Assembly: GCA_965276755.1 (NCBI GenBank)
Contig: OZ255625.1
Span: 2,418,001 to 2,482,000 of the forward strand
Reading direction: 5' to 3'
Length of the DNA stretch: 64,000 bases
Source: CAJCIS01 sp965276755
GTDB lineage: Bacteria; Pseudomonadota; Alphaproteobacteria; Acetobacterales; Acetobacteraceae
Shown here piece after piece: positions 32,709 through 40,052 of the stretch. The position numbers and the translations under genes were made by a program. The notes below the pieces were generated by a model. The model saw only the letters and a program-made list of their open reading frames with translations, did no database searches and was not told the origin of the DNA. The first letter of the stretch is position 1, and each line of letters opens with the position of its first letter.

Positions 32709-33152
32709 TCATTCCTTGACGTAAATTAAGGTCAGCTTCTCGACGGGCCTGCCGTGGTCCAGCACCATGTCCGTCCACGACCTGCCATCGGGGGCGAGCG
32801 TCATCCGCCCTTCGCCGCGATACGCGCCATTCAGTGCGACCACGTAGTGCCAGACGCGCGGCGCTTCTGCCGAGACGCTGATGGTCATGCCGGGCTTGCC
32901 GCCGGGCCGGTTGATCGCCATCGGCCTGCCGTCCAGCCGGCCGCGATTATCCTCGTGCAGCGAGGGAATTTCCCATCGCAGCGCGCCGTCGGCGCTGAGC
33001 GTGAGCCGGTAATCGTCAGCCCCGCCTTGCGGCTCCGGCCGGCTGGTGTCGAGCGTCCATGTGCCGTTCCAGGGACTCTCGGCGGCAACGGCGGCGTGTG
33101 CCTGGGTAAGGCAGAACAGTGCGGCGGCGGCGGCGCAGCAATAAGCGCGCAA
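32709..33152 (-). CDS. Secreted beta-rich protein, third gene of the cassette
   Basis: From the TTG at 33152 (AGGGC just upstream) the 147-residue product has a signal peptide (cleavage near TQAHA or AVA) and a small beta-rich domain: SPWNGTWTLDTSRPEPQGGA, DDYRLTLSADGALRWEIPS, then VWHYVVALNGAYRGEG and a C-terminal IYVKE. It resembles small lipocalin-like periplasmic domains; no catalytic residues are apparent. It starts 4 bp after the stop of the preceding gene and completes a tight three-gene secreted cassette. Its job may be a second immunity or carrier protein for the amidase-like first gene; that is inference. Confidence 0.65.
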   Translation of the reverse strand: MRAYCCAAAAALFCLTQAHAAVAAESPWNGTWTLDTSRPEPQGGADDYRLTLSADGALRWEIPSLHEDNRGRLDGRPMAINRPGGKPGMTISVSAEAPRVWHYVVALNGAYRGEGRMTLAPDGRSWTDMVLDHGRPVEKLTLIYVKE

Positions 33153-33156
33153 AGCC

Positions 33157-33498
33157 CTATTGCGCGCCGCAGTGCAAGGACGCGCCCGCCGCACCGTCCG
33201 GCAAAAAAATGCAAGTCTTCGTGCCAGGCCCGGGATGCAGTAGAACCGGGGCAGTTTTACCACCATACTCGCACTGCACGAAAAGCTGGCGCCCCGCCTT
33301 ATAGATATATGCAACATCCCACTCCGATCGCCCGCCACTCCCATCGTTGGTAAACCTGTCCGGCATCAGATCCGCATGTCCGCTCGGCAGCCCATCAAAT
33401 ACCGTGACCGTGACCAGCCGTGCGCCGCCTTGGCTCGCGGGGCATTGCACCTGATCAGCCGCGCAAGCCGCGGGCGCCCATACCAGTGCAATCAGCAT
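33157..33498 (-). CDS. STY0301-like periplasmic partner protein
   Basis: The 113-residue protein has a signal peptide (MLIALVWAPAACA) and a compact Cys-containing domain: VQCPASQGGARLVTVTVFDG, then RSEWDVAYIYKAGRQLFVQC, EYGGKTAPVLL and a C-terminal TKTCIFLPDGA. The pattern CPAS ... VFDGxP ... QCxYG ... C matches what is annotated as the STY0301 family, known beside BPSL0067-type proteins. It lies 4 bp after the BPSL0067-like gene and 4 bp before the next, so it is probably the amidase's periplasmic immunity protein. The start at 33498 gives a proper signal peptide. Confidence 0.7.
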   Translation of the reverse strand: MLIALVWAPAACAADQVQCPASQGGARLVTVTVFDGLPSGHADLMPDRFTNDGSGGRSEWDVAYIYKAGRQLFVQCEYGGKTAPVLLHPGPGTKTCIFLPDGAAGASLHCGAQ

Positions 33499-33502
33499 CG
33501 CC

Positions 33503-33940
33503 CTACTCGATGACAAAGAAATTGTCGCCATTATTGGAATTCCCATGCGCGCCAAAGTGCAGCACGCGCTGATGAATGGCCTTCGCCGGAGGCGTCACCC
33601 ACTGATCGACCACGCTGATCCCAGCAGCATTCTGGCCTTCATAGATCGCCGCATGGCCGGAATATTTGCCACCGGTATCGAATGTGGCAATTGCGGTGCC
33701 CGCCGCCAGGTTCGGCGCGCCTTTCACCTGTGCGCCCTTTTTCCAGGCGCCCGTACTCACAGGCAGAGTGGGACAAACCGTGGTGACGTAAGACACGCAC
33801 TGCCCGCAGTAATCCGGATTATGCTGCTTGGTCACAGGCGGCGTTTGCGTAAAGGGGCCGTTTGCAGAGGTGCGTGTGCAAACCCATTGGCCCACAGGCG
33901 CTTTTGGGTTGGTCAAATAATTCGTCGAGACAAAAGCCAT
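33503..33940 (-). CDS. BPSL0067-like amidase/peptidase (possible effector)
   Basis: The 145-residue protein starts MAFVSTNYLTNPKAPVGQWV and has a papain/NlpC-like layout: catalytic Cys in DYCGQCVSYVTTV, Ala-rich AAGTAIATFDTGGKYSG and catalytic His in YSGHAAIYEG, then VVDQWVTPP and a C-terminal FGAHGNSNNGDNFFVIE. BPSL0067 family proteins have such a fold and are suspected envelope-targeting effectors or amidases. No signal peptide is present, which fits a toxin exported by another route, whereas its two partners do have signal peptides as periplasmic immunity proteins would. Two further cysteines could form a disulfide. The ATG at 33940 is preceded by a half repeat A. Confidence 0.78.
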   Translation of the reverse strand: MAFVSTNYLTNPKAPVGQWVCTRTSANGPFTQTPPVTKQHNPDYCGQCVSYVTTVCPTLPVSTGAWKKGAQVKGAPNLAAGTAIATFDTGGKYSGHAAIYEGQNAAGISVVDQWVTPPAKAIHQRVLHFGAHGNSNNGDNFFVIE

Positions 33941-33975
33941 ACCACGTCTCCGAATCGGCAGGGGGTACGAGCCGT

Positions 33976-34035
33976 CCCCGTCACGATTTAAAAATGAATG
34001 ACGGGGGTTTGGGGGGGATGGCACATCTCCCCCAA
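33976..34035. repeat. Repeat A, mostly right half
   Basis: GACGGGGGTTTGGGGGGGAT plus GGCACATCTCCCCCAA with a residual CCCCGTCA on the left. It lies between the cassette and the tRNA-Pro gene. Confidence 0.85.
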
Positions 34036-34097
34036 TCTTCACTTGGCTTCCTTTGATGCGTTGATCTCAAAGCCGGCCGGTATAACGGCGAAGCAGA

Positions 34098-34174
34098 TGG
34101 TCGGAGCGGCGGGATTCGAACCCACGACCCCCAGTCCCCCAGACTGATGCGCTACCAGACTGCGCTACGCTCCG
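34098..34174 (-). tRNA. tRNA-Pro (GGG)
   Basis: The reverse strand folds with acceptor CGGAGCG/CGCTCCG, D arm AGCGCAGTCTGGTAGCGC, anticodon loop CTGGGGG (anticodon GGG), T arm GGTTCGAATCC and an encoded CCA end. Confidence 0.95.
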
Positions 34175-34209
34175 ACTGTTGCGGCGATAGCACCCCAGCC
34201 CCGGCCGCG

Positions 34210-34497
34210 CTAGCCCGAGCCCCGCCAAGCCGCAAACAGCGCGCTCACCGCCACGCCATCGATCGTCATGCCAGCCATCGTGCACGCCGTGATTGCGCAC
34301 CCGCTCAGATCGGCGTCGCTGATCCGCACACCGATCATCCGCGCGTTCTCGATCACGCCATCCGAAAGATCGGCGTTGCGGAACGCGGCCCCACGCAGAG
34401 CCACGTCGAAAAACGAGGACCCCGACAAATCCGCGTCCACAGCCACGATCCGCCGCGTTGTCCCCTGCAGTGCCAGCACGGGTGGCGCGTCAACCAA
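34210..34497 (-). CDS. Pentapeptide-repeat protein
   Basis: The product (95 residues from the TTG at 34497) contains consecutive A(D/N)LXX-type repeats: VDADLSGSSFFDVALRGAAF, RNADLSDGVIENARMIGVRI and SDADLSGCAITACTM, which would fold as a short right-handed quadrilateral beta-helix. Its TTG start overlaps the merR stop, so the gene is translationally coupled to it; a GTG at 34479 is an alternative. Such proteins are often protein-interaction modules, and longer ones mimic DNA; this one is too short to infer more. tRNA-Pro follows. Confidence 0.8.
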   Translation of the reverse strand: MVDAPPVLALQGTTRRIVAVDADLSGSSFFDVALRGAAFRNADLSDGVIENARMIGVRISDADLSGCAITACTMAGMTIDGVAVSALFAAWRGSG

Positions 34498-34990
34498 GGC
34501 TAGCCCGCAGCGCCTCCAGCTCGGCCAGCACGCGCGCAAGCCCGGCGCGCAGGCGCTCGGCCTCACTCGGTCGCCTCGGATGGGCAAGCGCCGGCTCGAT
34601 CATCGCGAGCACCATCTGCGGCGGCTCGGGGGTGGCGCGTTCGCGCTCGGCGGCCTCGCGCTCGGCCGCGGTGGGTGGGGGAATATCGTCGGCCAGGCGC
34701 CCGCCGCCCTCGCGCAACAGGCGCTGCACGCCCTTGATCGTATAGCCCTGGATATACAGCAGGTCGGAGATGCGCCGCAGCAGCGTAATGTCGTCCGGCC
34801 GGTAATAGCGCCGCCCGCCGCCGCGCTTGAGCGGGCGGACCTGGCCGAACTTGGTTTCCCAAAAGCGCAGCACGTGCTGGGGAATGTGCAGCTCGTCGGC
34901 CACTTCGGAAATCGTACGAAAGGCGCCGGCGGCTTTGCGCGGGCGCGCGCGCTCGGCGTCATCGTTTGCGGGGGGCGTCACCGGCATCAT
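34490..34990 (-). CDS. MerR family transcriptional regulator
   Basis: The 166-residue protein has an N-terminal MerR winged helix (about residues 25-95): FRTISEVADELHIPQHVLRF, WETKFGQVRPLKRGGGRRYY and RPDDITLLRRISDLLYIQGY, followed by IKGVQRLLREGGG. The long C-terminus is charged and coiled (EREAAERERATPEPP; RAGLARVLAELEALRAS), with no effector-binding cysteine cluster. It directly follows ihfA with an ATGA-type overlap; the pair is common in alphaproteobacteria, where it is usually of unknown role. The pentapeptide-repeat gene follows with coupled translation. Confidence 0.92.
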   Translation of the reverse strand: MMPVTPPANDDAERARPRKAAGAFRTISEVADELHIPQHVLRFWETKFGQVRPLKRGGGRRYYRPDDITLLRRISDLLYIQGYTIKGVQRLLREGGGRLADDIPPPTAAEREAAERERATPEPPQMVLAMIEPALAHPRRPSEAERLRAGLARVLAELEALRASLG

Positions 34991-35298
34991 TCGTCATCAC
35001 CCTCAGGCGCTGCCTGTCCGTTGATCTGGGCCTTGAGCACTTGGCTCGCGCGAAAGACCAGCACGCGCCTGGGCAGGATGGGCACTTCCACGCCGGTCTT
35101 GGGATTGCGCCCGATGCGCCTGCCCTTCTGGCGTACGGAGAATGTGCCAAAGCCGCTGATCTTGACGCTCTCGCCCTTCTGCAAGGCGGCGCAGACGCGT
35201 TCGAGCACGCCTTCGAGCAGGTCGGCCGACTCGTTCCGCGACAGGCCGACCTGCGTGTAGATGCGCTCGGCCAGCAGGGCACGGGTCACGGTGTTCAT
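34987..35298 (-). CDS. ihfA: Integration host factor alpha subunit
   Basis: IHF is a heterodimer that bends DNA sharply at specific sites and supports replication, recombination and transcription control. The 103-residue protein shows the HU/IHF fold: MNTVTRALLAERIYTQVGLS, ESVKISGFGTFSVRQKGRRI and the DNA-intercalating beta arm with GRNPKTGVEVPILPRRVLVF. The alpha subunit is favoured because of the ISGFGTF and RNPKTGE-like signatures and the C-terminal EGDDE tail. It is followed by merR with overlap. fabH, which often precedes it, is not upstream; a small Cys-rich protein gene lies there instead. Confidence 0.95.
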   Translation of the reverse strand: MNTVTRALLAERIYTQVGLSRNESADLLEGVLERVCAALQKGESVKISGFGTFSVRQKGRRIGRNPKTGVEVPILPRRVLVFRASQVLKAQINGQAAPEGDDE

Positions 35299-35415
35299 GA
35301 CGATACGTTAATGCGGCACGCGCCTGTGCGTCAATGAATGCCGTGTGTTCAAGCCTTTATGCAGCGCAGGTGCCTGCGTTGCCGCTACACTTCCAAGGCG
35401 CGGCGCACCGCTGCG

Positions 35416-35673
35416 TCACTTGCAACCAGGCGCGCCGGGATGGGCGCCGCATCCACCCGCCGTCGCGTTCGTCTTGGGCGGGGCGGCGGGTCTGTCGATC
35501 ACCGTGCCGCTCTTTGTCGTGCCGTGCGCGGTGCACTCGCAATAGCCGCCAACGGGCATTTTGGTCGCGCAACTGAGCGTTTCGGCGTGGCAGATATTGG
35601 TGGCCCTTGCGGTGCCGCCATGGACCAGGGCGACGGCAAGAACGGCGGCGGTCAGAGAGAGGGCGCGGCGCAT
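35416..35673 (-). CDS. Small secreted cysteine-rich protein
   Basis: The 85-residue product has a signal peptide (MRRALSLTAAVLAVALVHGG, cleavage near ARA-TN) and a mature peptide with six cysteines: NICHAETLSCATKMPVGGYC, ECTAHGTTKSG and GGCGAHPGAPGCK. The C/G-rich, disulfide-capable layout suggests a periplasmic or extracellular peptide; it could also be a small bacteriocin-like or surface protein. GGAAGG precedes the ATG at 35673 by nine bases. It runs in the direction of ihfA, 117 bp upstream. Function unknown. Confidence 0.7.
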   Translation of the reverse strand: MRRALSLTAAVLAVALVHGGTARATNICHAETLSCATKMPVGGYCECTAHGTTKSGTVIDRPAAPPKTNATAGGCGAHPGAPGCK

Positions 35674-35966
35674 GATGAACCTTCCATGTCGAGCGGGACA
35701 ATCGGGACAGGAAGGGAGGCACGGAAAAGCGGCCAATTCAAGGCTCAGGCCGCGCCGAGGTCCCGTTGCTGCTGAATGCGCCGGCTGACCATGCGCGGCT
35801 TGAGACCGAAGAGCGGCCGCAGGAGGGATCGTCAATGCCGCGCGCGTCAGCGGTGTGTTAACACGACAAGTCCGGCGATTATACGTTGCGCATGGATGGC
35901 GGCACGTGCGTTCCGCTTTCTCGTCGCTTTCCGCAGGCACTGGCGAGCTTGCGAAAGGCGAAAGAT

Positions 35967-36004
35967 AGACGGGGGGTCTGGGGGGGATGGTACATCTCCC
36001 CCAG
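35967..36004. repeat. Repeat A half copy
   Basis: GACGGGGGGTCTGGGGGGGA plus TGGTACATCTCCCCCAG, a single right-hand half lying between the Cys-rich gene and the methyltransferase. Confidence 0.85.
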
Positions 36005-36027
36005 CCCTGCCTTGCCTTGCCGTCTTC

Positions 36028-36669
36028 TCAGCCCGCCCGCTCCAGGCAAACCAACGTAAACAACCCCCCGGGCGGCATCGGCGTCATCACCGCGCGCGCC
36101 TGATCGGCCGCGCCCAGCAGCGCGGAGAACGGAAAATCCGGATGCCAGCCAAGCGCGCGCCCGAGCGGCGCCATAGCGCGCTCCACCCAAAGCCGCGGTC
36201 CGCGAAGGGCGGAGAAATGGTTGATGAAAAGGATGTGCCCGCCGGGCCGCACCAGCCGCCGCATCTCGGCGAGCAGCCGGTCTGGGTGCGGCACCACGCT
36301 GGCCACGAACATGCCGACGGCAATGTCGAAGCTGGCATCGGCCAGGCCGGTGGCCTCGGCATTGAGTTCGAGCAGCGCCTCGATATTGCCCAGGCCGTGT
36401 GCGGCGACCCGCTCATGGGCCAGTTGCAGCATGTCGGGTGAGAGATCGATCCCCGTCACGCGCTTGCCCGCGGCGTAGAGCGGCAAAGCGAGCCCCGTGC
36501 CCACGCCCACTTCCAGCACGCGCGGGCCAGGCAGGGCGTTGACCGCGGCGACCGCATGGCGGCGGGCGCGGCCGGCAAAGGCGCCGAACATGCGATCATA
36601 GAGCGCCGCCTGCCGCCGGTAGGCGGTACGAACGTCTTCATGATCAAGCCGGGTGGCGCGCGCGTCCAT
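36028..36669 (-). CDS. SAM-dependent methyltransferase, PmtA-like
   Basis: The 213-residue protein has the class I methyltransferase core: RTAYRRQAALYDRMFGAFAG, then motif I VLEVGVGTGLALPLY, GIDLSPDMLQLAHERV and FDIAVGMFVASVVPHPDRLL. The sequence pattern resembles phosphatidylethanolamine N-methyltransferase PmtA, which makes phosphatidylcholine in many alphaproteobacteria, but other small methyltransferases share these motifs. The start at 36669 (MDARATRLDHEDVR) is preferred over 36708 on composition. No operon partner; a half repeat A lies just after the stop. Substrate not determined. Confidence 0.85.
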   Translation of the reverse strand: MDARATRLDHEDVRTAYRRQAALYDRMFGAFAGRARRHAVAAVNALPGPRVLEVGVGTGLALPLYAAGKRVTGIDLSPDMLQLAHERVAAHGLGNIEALLELNAEATGLADASFDIAVGMFVASVVPHPDRLLAEMRRLVRPGGHILFINHFSALRGPRLWVERAMAPLGRALGWHPDFPFSALLGAADQARAVMTPMPPGGLFTLVCLERAG

Positions 36670-36736
36670 AATCACGCGCCACGTGCCGCTTCCGGCCCCG
36701 GCTTGCAATGGCCCAGGGGGAGCCCCAGGCCGGCGA

Positions 36737-36949
36737 TCAGGCCTCGGGCCGCTGCAAGTTGATGGCCGCCGCGCGGCCGTTCTGCTGTTCCTCGACCTCG
36801 AAGGCCAGGATCTGGCCTTCGTTGAGGTTACGCAGGCCGGCCTTCTGGACGGCGCTGATGTGCACGAAGACGTCCTTCCCGCCGGTCGTGGGGGCGATGA
36901 AGCCGTAGCCCTTGGTCGGGTTGAACCATTTGACGGTGCCTTGCGTCAT
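36737..36949 (-). CDS. Cold-shock domain protein
   Basis: The 70-residue protein is a CspA-type single OB-fold nucleic-acid binder and RNA chaperone. The RNP motifs are visible as KGYGFIAP and VFVHISAV, with TVKWFNPTKGYG at the start and ILAFEVEEQQNGRAAAINL later. Such proteins melt RNA structure in the cold or stationary phase. The long G/C-rich upstream region (36950-37150) could form a structured 5' leader but no specific element was recognised. It is monocistronic. Confidence 0.95.
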   Translation of the reverse strand: MTQGTVKWFNPTKGYGFIAPTTGGKDVFVHISAVQKAGLRNLNEGQILAFEVEEQQNGRAAAINLQRPEA

Positions 36950-37151
36950 GACGAACCTTCTCCCTAACGGGGCCCGGATCGTTTTTGGCGTCAGGTGCCG
37001 GGCCCTCGCCGAAGCAGGAGGCTAGCTACCTTCTGCGACCTTAGCAACGGAACTGTCTTGAGGTGCGGCGGGGCATGCCACCGCCGCGAGGACAGCGTGC
37101 AAACGTCTTGAAAAACTGCTAAGCACGGGGTGGCCGTGCGGAGATGCTGCC

Positions 37152-37352
37152 TTGCTCTATATGATTCTGCTGCTCAACGAACACCGCAACCTGGTCATGT
37201 GGCTGATGGCGCTGGTCATGTGGTGCACGGCTTACTGGCTGTATTTCCGCAACATCATCTGGCGCTGGCTGGGGCGTAACCGGGCGCATAGCTGGTCTAT
37301 CGACATGGCCAAAAAGAAGTCCATCCGCAACGGCAAGGAAGAGGTGTATTAA
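37152..37352 (+). CDS. Small membrane-associated protein
   Basis: The TTG at 37152 has GGAG nine bases upstream; an ATG at 37161 is the alternative. The product (66 or 63 residues) has one hydrophobic helix (LVMWLMALVMWCTAYWLYF), a basic flank (RNIIWRWLGRNR) and a polar lysine-rich tail (MAKKKSIRNGKEEVY). The topology suggests N-out/C-in insertion. A cysteine lies within the helix. No family is recognised, but the clean hydrophobic-then-basic pattern argues for a real small protein. Confidence 0.6.
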   Translation: MLYMILLLNEHRNLVMWLMALVMWCTAYWLYFRNIIWRWLGRNRAHSWSIDMAKKKSIRNGKEEVY

Positions 37353-37435
37353 TTCTCATCAGCCGAGGGCTGACTCTTCCAGATAAAGCCGGGGGAGTAG
37401 TGCCTGGCAAGCGGGGCAAAACCCGGCGTGACTTC

Positions 37436-37570
37436 GTTTCGGCATAGGATTTGAAGGCCAAGGGCTCTGCTCCCGGACGCCGCCCTCGACAAGTCCTTGG
37501 AACCTGATTCTAAAGCGGTATCGTAGACTTGGGGGTCTGAGGGCCAGGGCAATCGAGTGAAGACCTGAAG
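37436..37570. repeat. Degenerate repeat C
   Basis: AGGCCAAGGGCTCTGCTCCC plus GGACGCCGCC and later GGTCTGAGGGCCAGGGCAAT resemble the outer arms of repeat C (41811-41990) with many substitutions and a short or missing inner hairpin. Confidence 0.55.
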
Positions 37571-37571
37571 A

Positions 37572-37683
37572 CTTGGGTGGAGTGTGGCTGACGTATACGT
37601 CTGCCCCCCCAAAATCCCCCGTCGTTAGTTAGGAGAAGCTCCATAATCGACGGGGGTTTGGGGGGGATGGCACATCTCCCCCA
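37572..37683. repeat. Repeat A with embedded GACGTATACGTC palindrome
   Basis: The left half has TGGGTGGAGTGTGGC, then TGACGTATACGTCTG, then CCCCCCCAAAATCCCCCGTC; the right half is standard. The palindrome also occurs in the repeat A copy broken by IS B. Followed by a T run. Confidence 0.85.
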
Positions 37684-37758
37684 GCTTTTTATCGGCTTTA
37701 CTTCGGACCCTCCGCTTCGCTCGATTACCCTGGTCCATGGGCGGAGCCCCTGGTCTTT

Positions 37759-39048
37759 TCATCGCTCCAGCGCCGCCGCCTTCTGAGCATCCCGCCTGCG
37801 GTAGGCCGTCGCGGCCTGCAGCACCCGTCCAGGACGATCGGGCGCCAGCCCCGCGCCAAGCCGGACGATCTGCTCCCAATACCACGCCTGAGCCGCCCCT
37901 GCGTTGAGCGTCTTGATGGCCGTGAACGGACTGCTGGCAGACAGAGGGCCCGGGCCCAGCCTCAGGCGGTCCTCAAACCTCGGCAAGGCATTGATGTTCC
38001 CGGCCAGCAATGCGGCGGGGCAGTCCGGCGCTGCGCAGAGTGGCCGGGCCAGGCCGATCAGGTCCACGTCTCCGCTGTCCAGCGCGGCGTTCATGGCCGA
38101 GGATGCGCGAAAACCGCCGGTCACCATCAGCTTGGCACGGCGGAGGCTTGCGCGAATGCGCGGCGCGAACTCCAGAAAATAGGCCTCGCGCGAAGCAGCC
38201 GCGCCCCGCGCGCCCGCGCCTTCCAGGTCATCCGTGCCCGCTATGCGCGGTGCTTCGTAATTGCCACCCGAGATTTCCAGCAGGTCGATACCCGCCTCGT
38301 CGAGCCAGCCTGCGACGCGCACGCTATCCTCGATGCCGAAGCCGCCGCGCTGAAAATCGGCGGAATTGAGTTTTACGCTCAGACCGAATGCCGGCCCGAG
38401 CGTTTCGCGGATGTCCCGCACAATCGTCAGCAACAGCCGCGCGCGGCCTTCCAGCGTTCCGCCCCATGCATCCGTGCGGCGATTGGCCAGTGGCGAGAGG
38501 AAGCTGGAGAGCAGGTAGCCGTGGGCTGCATGAATCTGCACGCCATCGAAGCCGCAGGCCTGCGCCACGCCGGCCGCGCGCACGAAGCGTGCGGCGACAT
38601 CGCCGATGTCACCCTCGGTCATGGCAACGGGAACACCGAACTTCATGACGGCATTCTTGGGCATCGGCACCGCAGAGGGCGCCTTGGGCGACGCATTGAT
38701 TGCCAGTTGCGTCTGCCGGCCGGCATGGGAGAGCTGCGCTCACATCGCCGACCCGCCTGACTTGCCGGACTTTACCCACGCAGCGAGTTGCGTGCGCATT
38801 GCGCCATCGGGATCGCCATCGATGGTGACGTTGCCGGCGCGCTCGAGATGATGGCGATCCACCTGAACGTTGCCGGTCAGCATCAACCCTATGCCGCCCG
38901 CCGACCAGCGGCTGTAGAGGGCGATCAGTTCGGCCGAGGGCCTGCCGGCGGGATCGGCCAGACCCTCGGTCATTGCGGCCTTTGCGAGCCGGTTCTTCAC
39001 CGTCTGGCCGTTCGGCAGAACGAGAGGGTCCGTAATGGCAACGCTCAT
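37759..39048 (-). pseudogene. NADH:flavin oxidoreductase with in-frame TGA
   Basis: The frame starts at the ATG at 39048 (MSVAITDPLVLPNGQTVKN) and runs through GGIGLMLTGNVQVD to a TGA at 38740-38742, then continues in the same frame as AQLSHAGRQTQLA, VQIHAAHGYLLSSFLSPLAN and LLEISGGNYE, ending at 37759. The whole is an old-yellow-enzyme-type flavin reductase of about 430 residues with the substrate-binding H-x-x-H pair in HAAHG. Relatives have a Trp at the stop position (MWAQLSHAGRQ pattern), so TGG to TGA is the likely change. Neighbouring genes use TGA as stop, so recoding is unlikely. It follows gpt by 2 bp. Confidence 0.85.
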
Positions 39049-39050
39049 TG

Positions 39051-39527
39051 TCAAATCGTCCTGGCCAGAGGCGGCACGAATAATGGCGCCGTGTCCCACG
39101 GGAACAGGATCCACGTCTCCTGCGCCACCTCGGCGACGAAACGGTCGGCATAGGGCAGGCCGGCGGGCTTGGCATAGAGGCAGGCGAACACGGCACCCGG
39201 CAGCGCCGCGCGCACGGCCTGGGCGGTGTGGCCGCTATCGACCAGATCGTCGATGATGAGGAAGCCGCTGCCATCGCCAGCCGCGGCTGCGGGCTTGATG
39301 ATGCGCGGCGGGGCGGCACTGCCGGCCTCGCTTGCGTAGCTGAGCACGCTGATGCACTCGATCAGCCGGATTTCCAGTTCGCGCGCCACGATCGCGGCGG
39401 GGATCAGGCCGCCGCGGGAGACCGCCACTATGCCCGTGTAGTTTTGGCCCATGAGCGCGCCGGCGAGGCTGCGCGCGTCACGGTGCAGTTGGTCCCAGGT
39501 GACTGTAGCGTAGGAAACTGGGGTCAA
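39051..39527 (-). CDS. gpt: Xanthine-guanine phosphoribosyltransferase
   Basis: Gpt salvages guanine, xanthine and hypoxanthine into nucleotides using PRPP. The 158-residue protein matches the family: ATVTWDQLHRDARSLAGALM, GIVAVSRGGLIPAAIVAREL, the PRPP motif FLIIDDLVDSGHTAQAV, FACLYAKPAGLPYADRF and WILFPWDTAP. The best start is the TTG at 39527 (MTPVSYATVTWDQ), matching the family N-terminus; an upstream ATG at 39575 would add residues encoded by repeat B. The broken flavin oxidoreductase gene follows at 2 bp in the same transcript. Confidence 0.93.
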   Translation of the reverse strand: MTPVSYATVTWDQLHRDARSLAGALMGQNYTGIVAVSRGGLIPAAIVARELEIRLIECISVLSYASEAGSAAPPRIIKPAAAAGDGSGFLIIDDLVDSGHTAQAVRAALPGAVFACLYAKPAGLPYADRFVAEVAQETWILFPWDTAPLFVPPLARTI

Positions 39528-39643
39528 GGAAGATTCTTCTTTTTCTGAAGAAAAAGAAGCAAAAGACTTTTGCAAGTTTAGCCCCGAGGCAAACTGACAA
39601 AAGTTTTTTGCTTCTTTTTTTCAAAAAAGAAGTGCTTCCTTTT
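39528..39643. repeat. Repeat B copy
   Basis: It has the TTCTTTTTCTGAAGAAAAAG arm on the left, then CAAAAGACTTTTGCAAGTTT, and the shared AAAGTTTTTTGCTTC and TTTTTTTCAAAAAAGAAG arm on the right, ending CTTCCTT. It lies between gpt and csaA, both on the minus strand. Confidence 0.85.
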
Positions 39644-39994
39644 TCAATACAGCCGTCCCCCATCCGGCACGGCGAAATCAGGCCGCAACAGGATGACCTC
39701 GCCCTCCTCGCCAGGCAGGCCAAGCGTAAGGACCTCGCTCACAAACGGCCCGATCTGGCGCGGCGGAAAATTGACGACCGCGCAGACCTGGCGGCCGATC
39801 AGCTGGTCTGGCTTGTAGTGCACCGTGATCTGCGCCGAGGACCGCTTGGTGCCGATCGCCTCGCCAAAATCGATCCAGAGCTGAAAGGCGGGCTTGCGCG
39901 CTTCCGGGAAGGGCTTGGCGTCCACAATCGTGCCGACCCGTATGTCGAGCTGCGCGAACATCTCCGGCGTGGCGGTCTGTGTCTGATCAGGCAT
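39644..39994 (-). CDS. csaA: tRNA-binding chaperone-like protein CsaA
   Basis: The 116-residue protein is a stand-alone tRNA-binding OB-fold domain: MFAQLDIRVGTIVDAKPFPE, ARKPAFQLWIDFGEAIGTKR, SSAQITVHYKPDQLIGRQVC, AVVNFPPRQIGPFVSEVLTL and a GEEGEVILLRPD end. CsaA was described as an export-related chaperone and binds tRNA; its cellular role is still open. Length and motifs are normal. The ATG at 39994 gives MPDQTQTATPEMFAQLD. The divergent GST gene starts about 60 bp away. Confidence 0.92.
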   Translation of the reverse strand: MPDQTQTATPEMFAQLDIRVGTIVDAKPFPEARKPAFQLWIDFGEAIGTKRSSAQITVHYKPDQLIGRQVCAVVNFPPRQIGPFVSEVLTLGLPGEEGEVILLRPDFAVPDGGRLY

Positions 39995-40052
39995 ATTGGC
40001 TGCATAGCGCGGGAAACGCGCATGACGCAAAATCGCGATGGGGAGAGGGCGC

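Noticed and set aside
38740..38742. UGA read as tryptophan or selenocysteine
   Set aside because: Other genes in the window end with TGA, and no SECIS-like hairpin follows this codon; a nonsense mutation is simpler.
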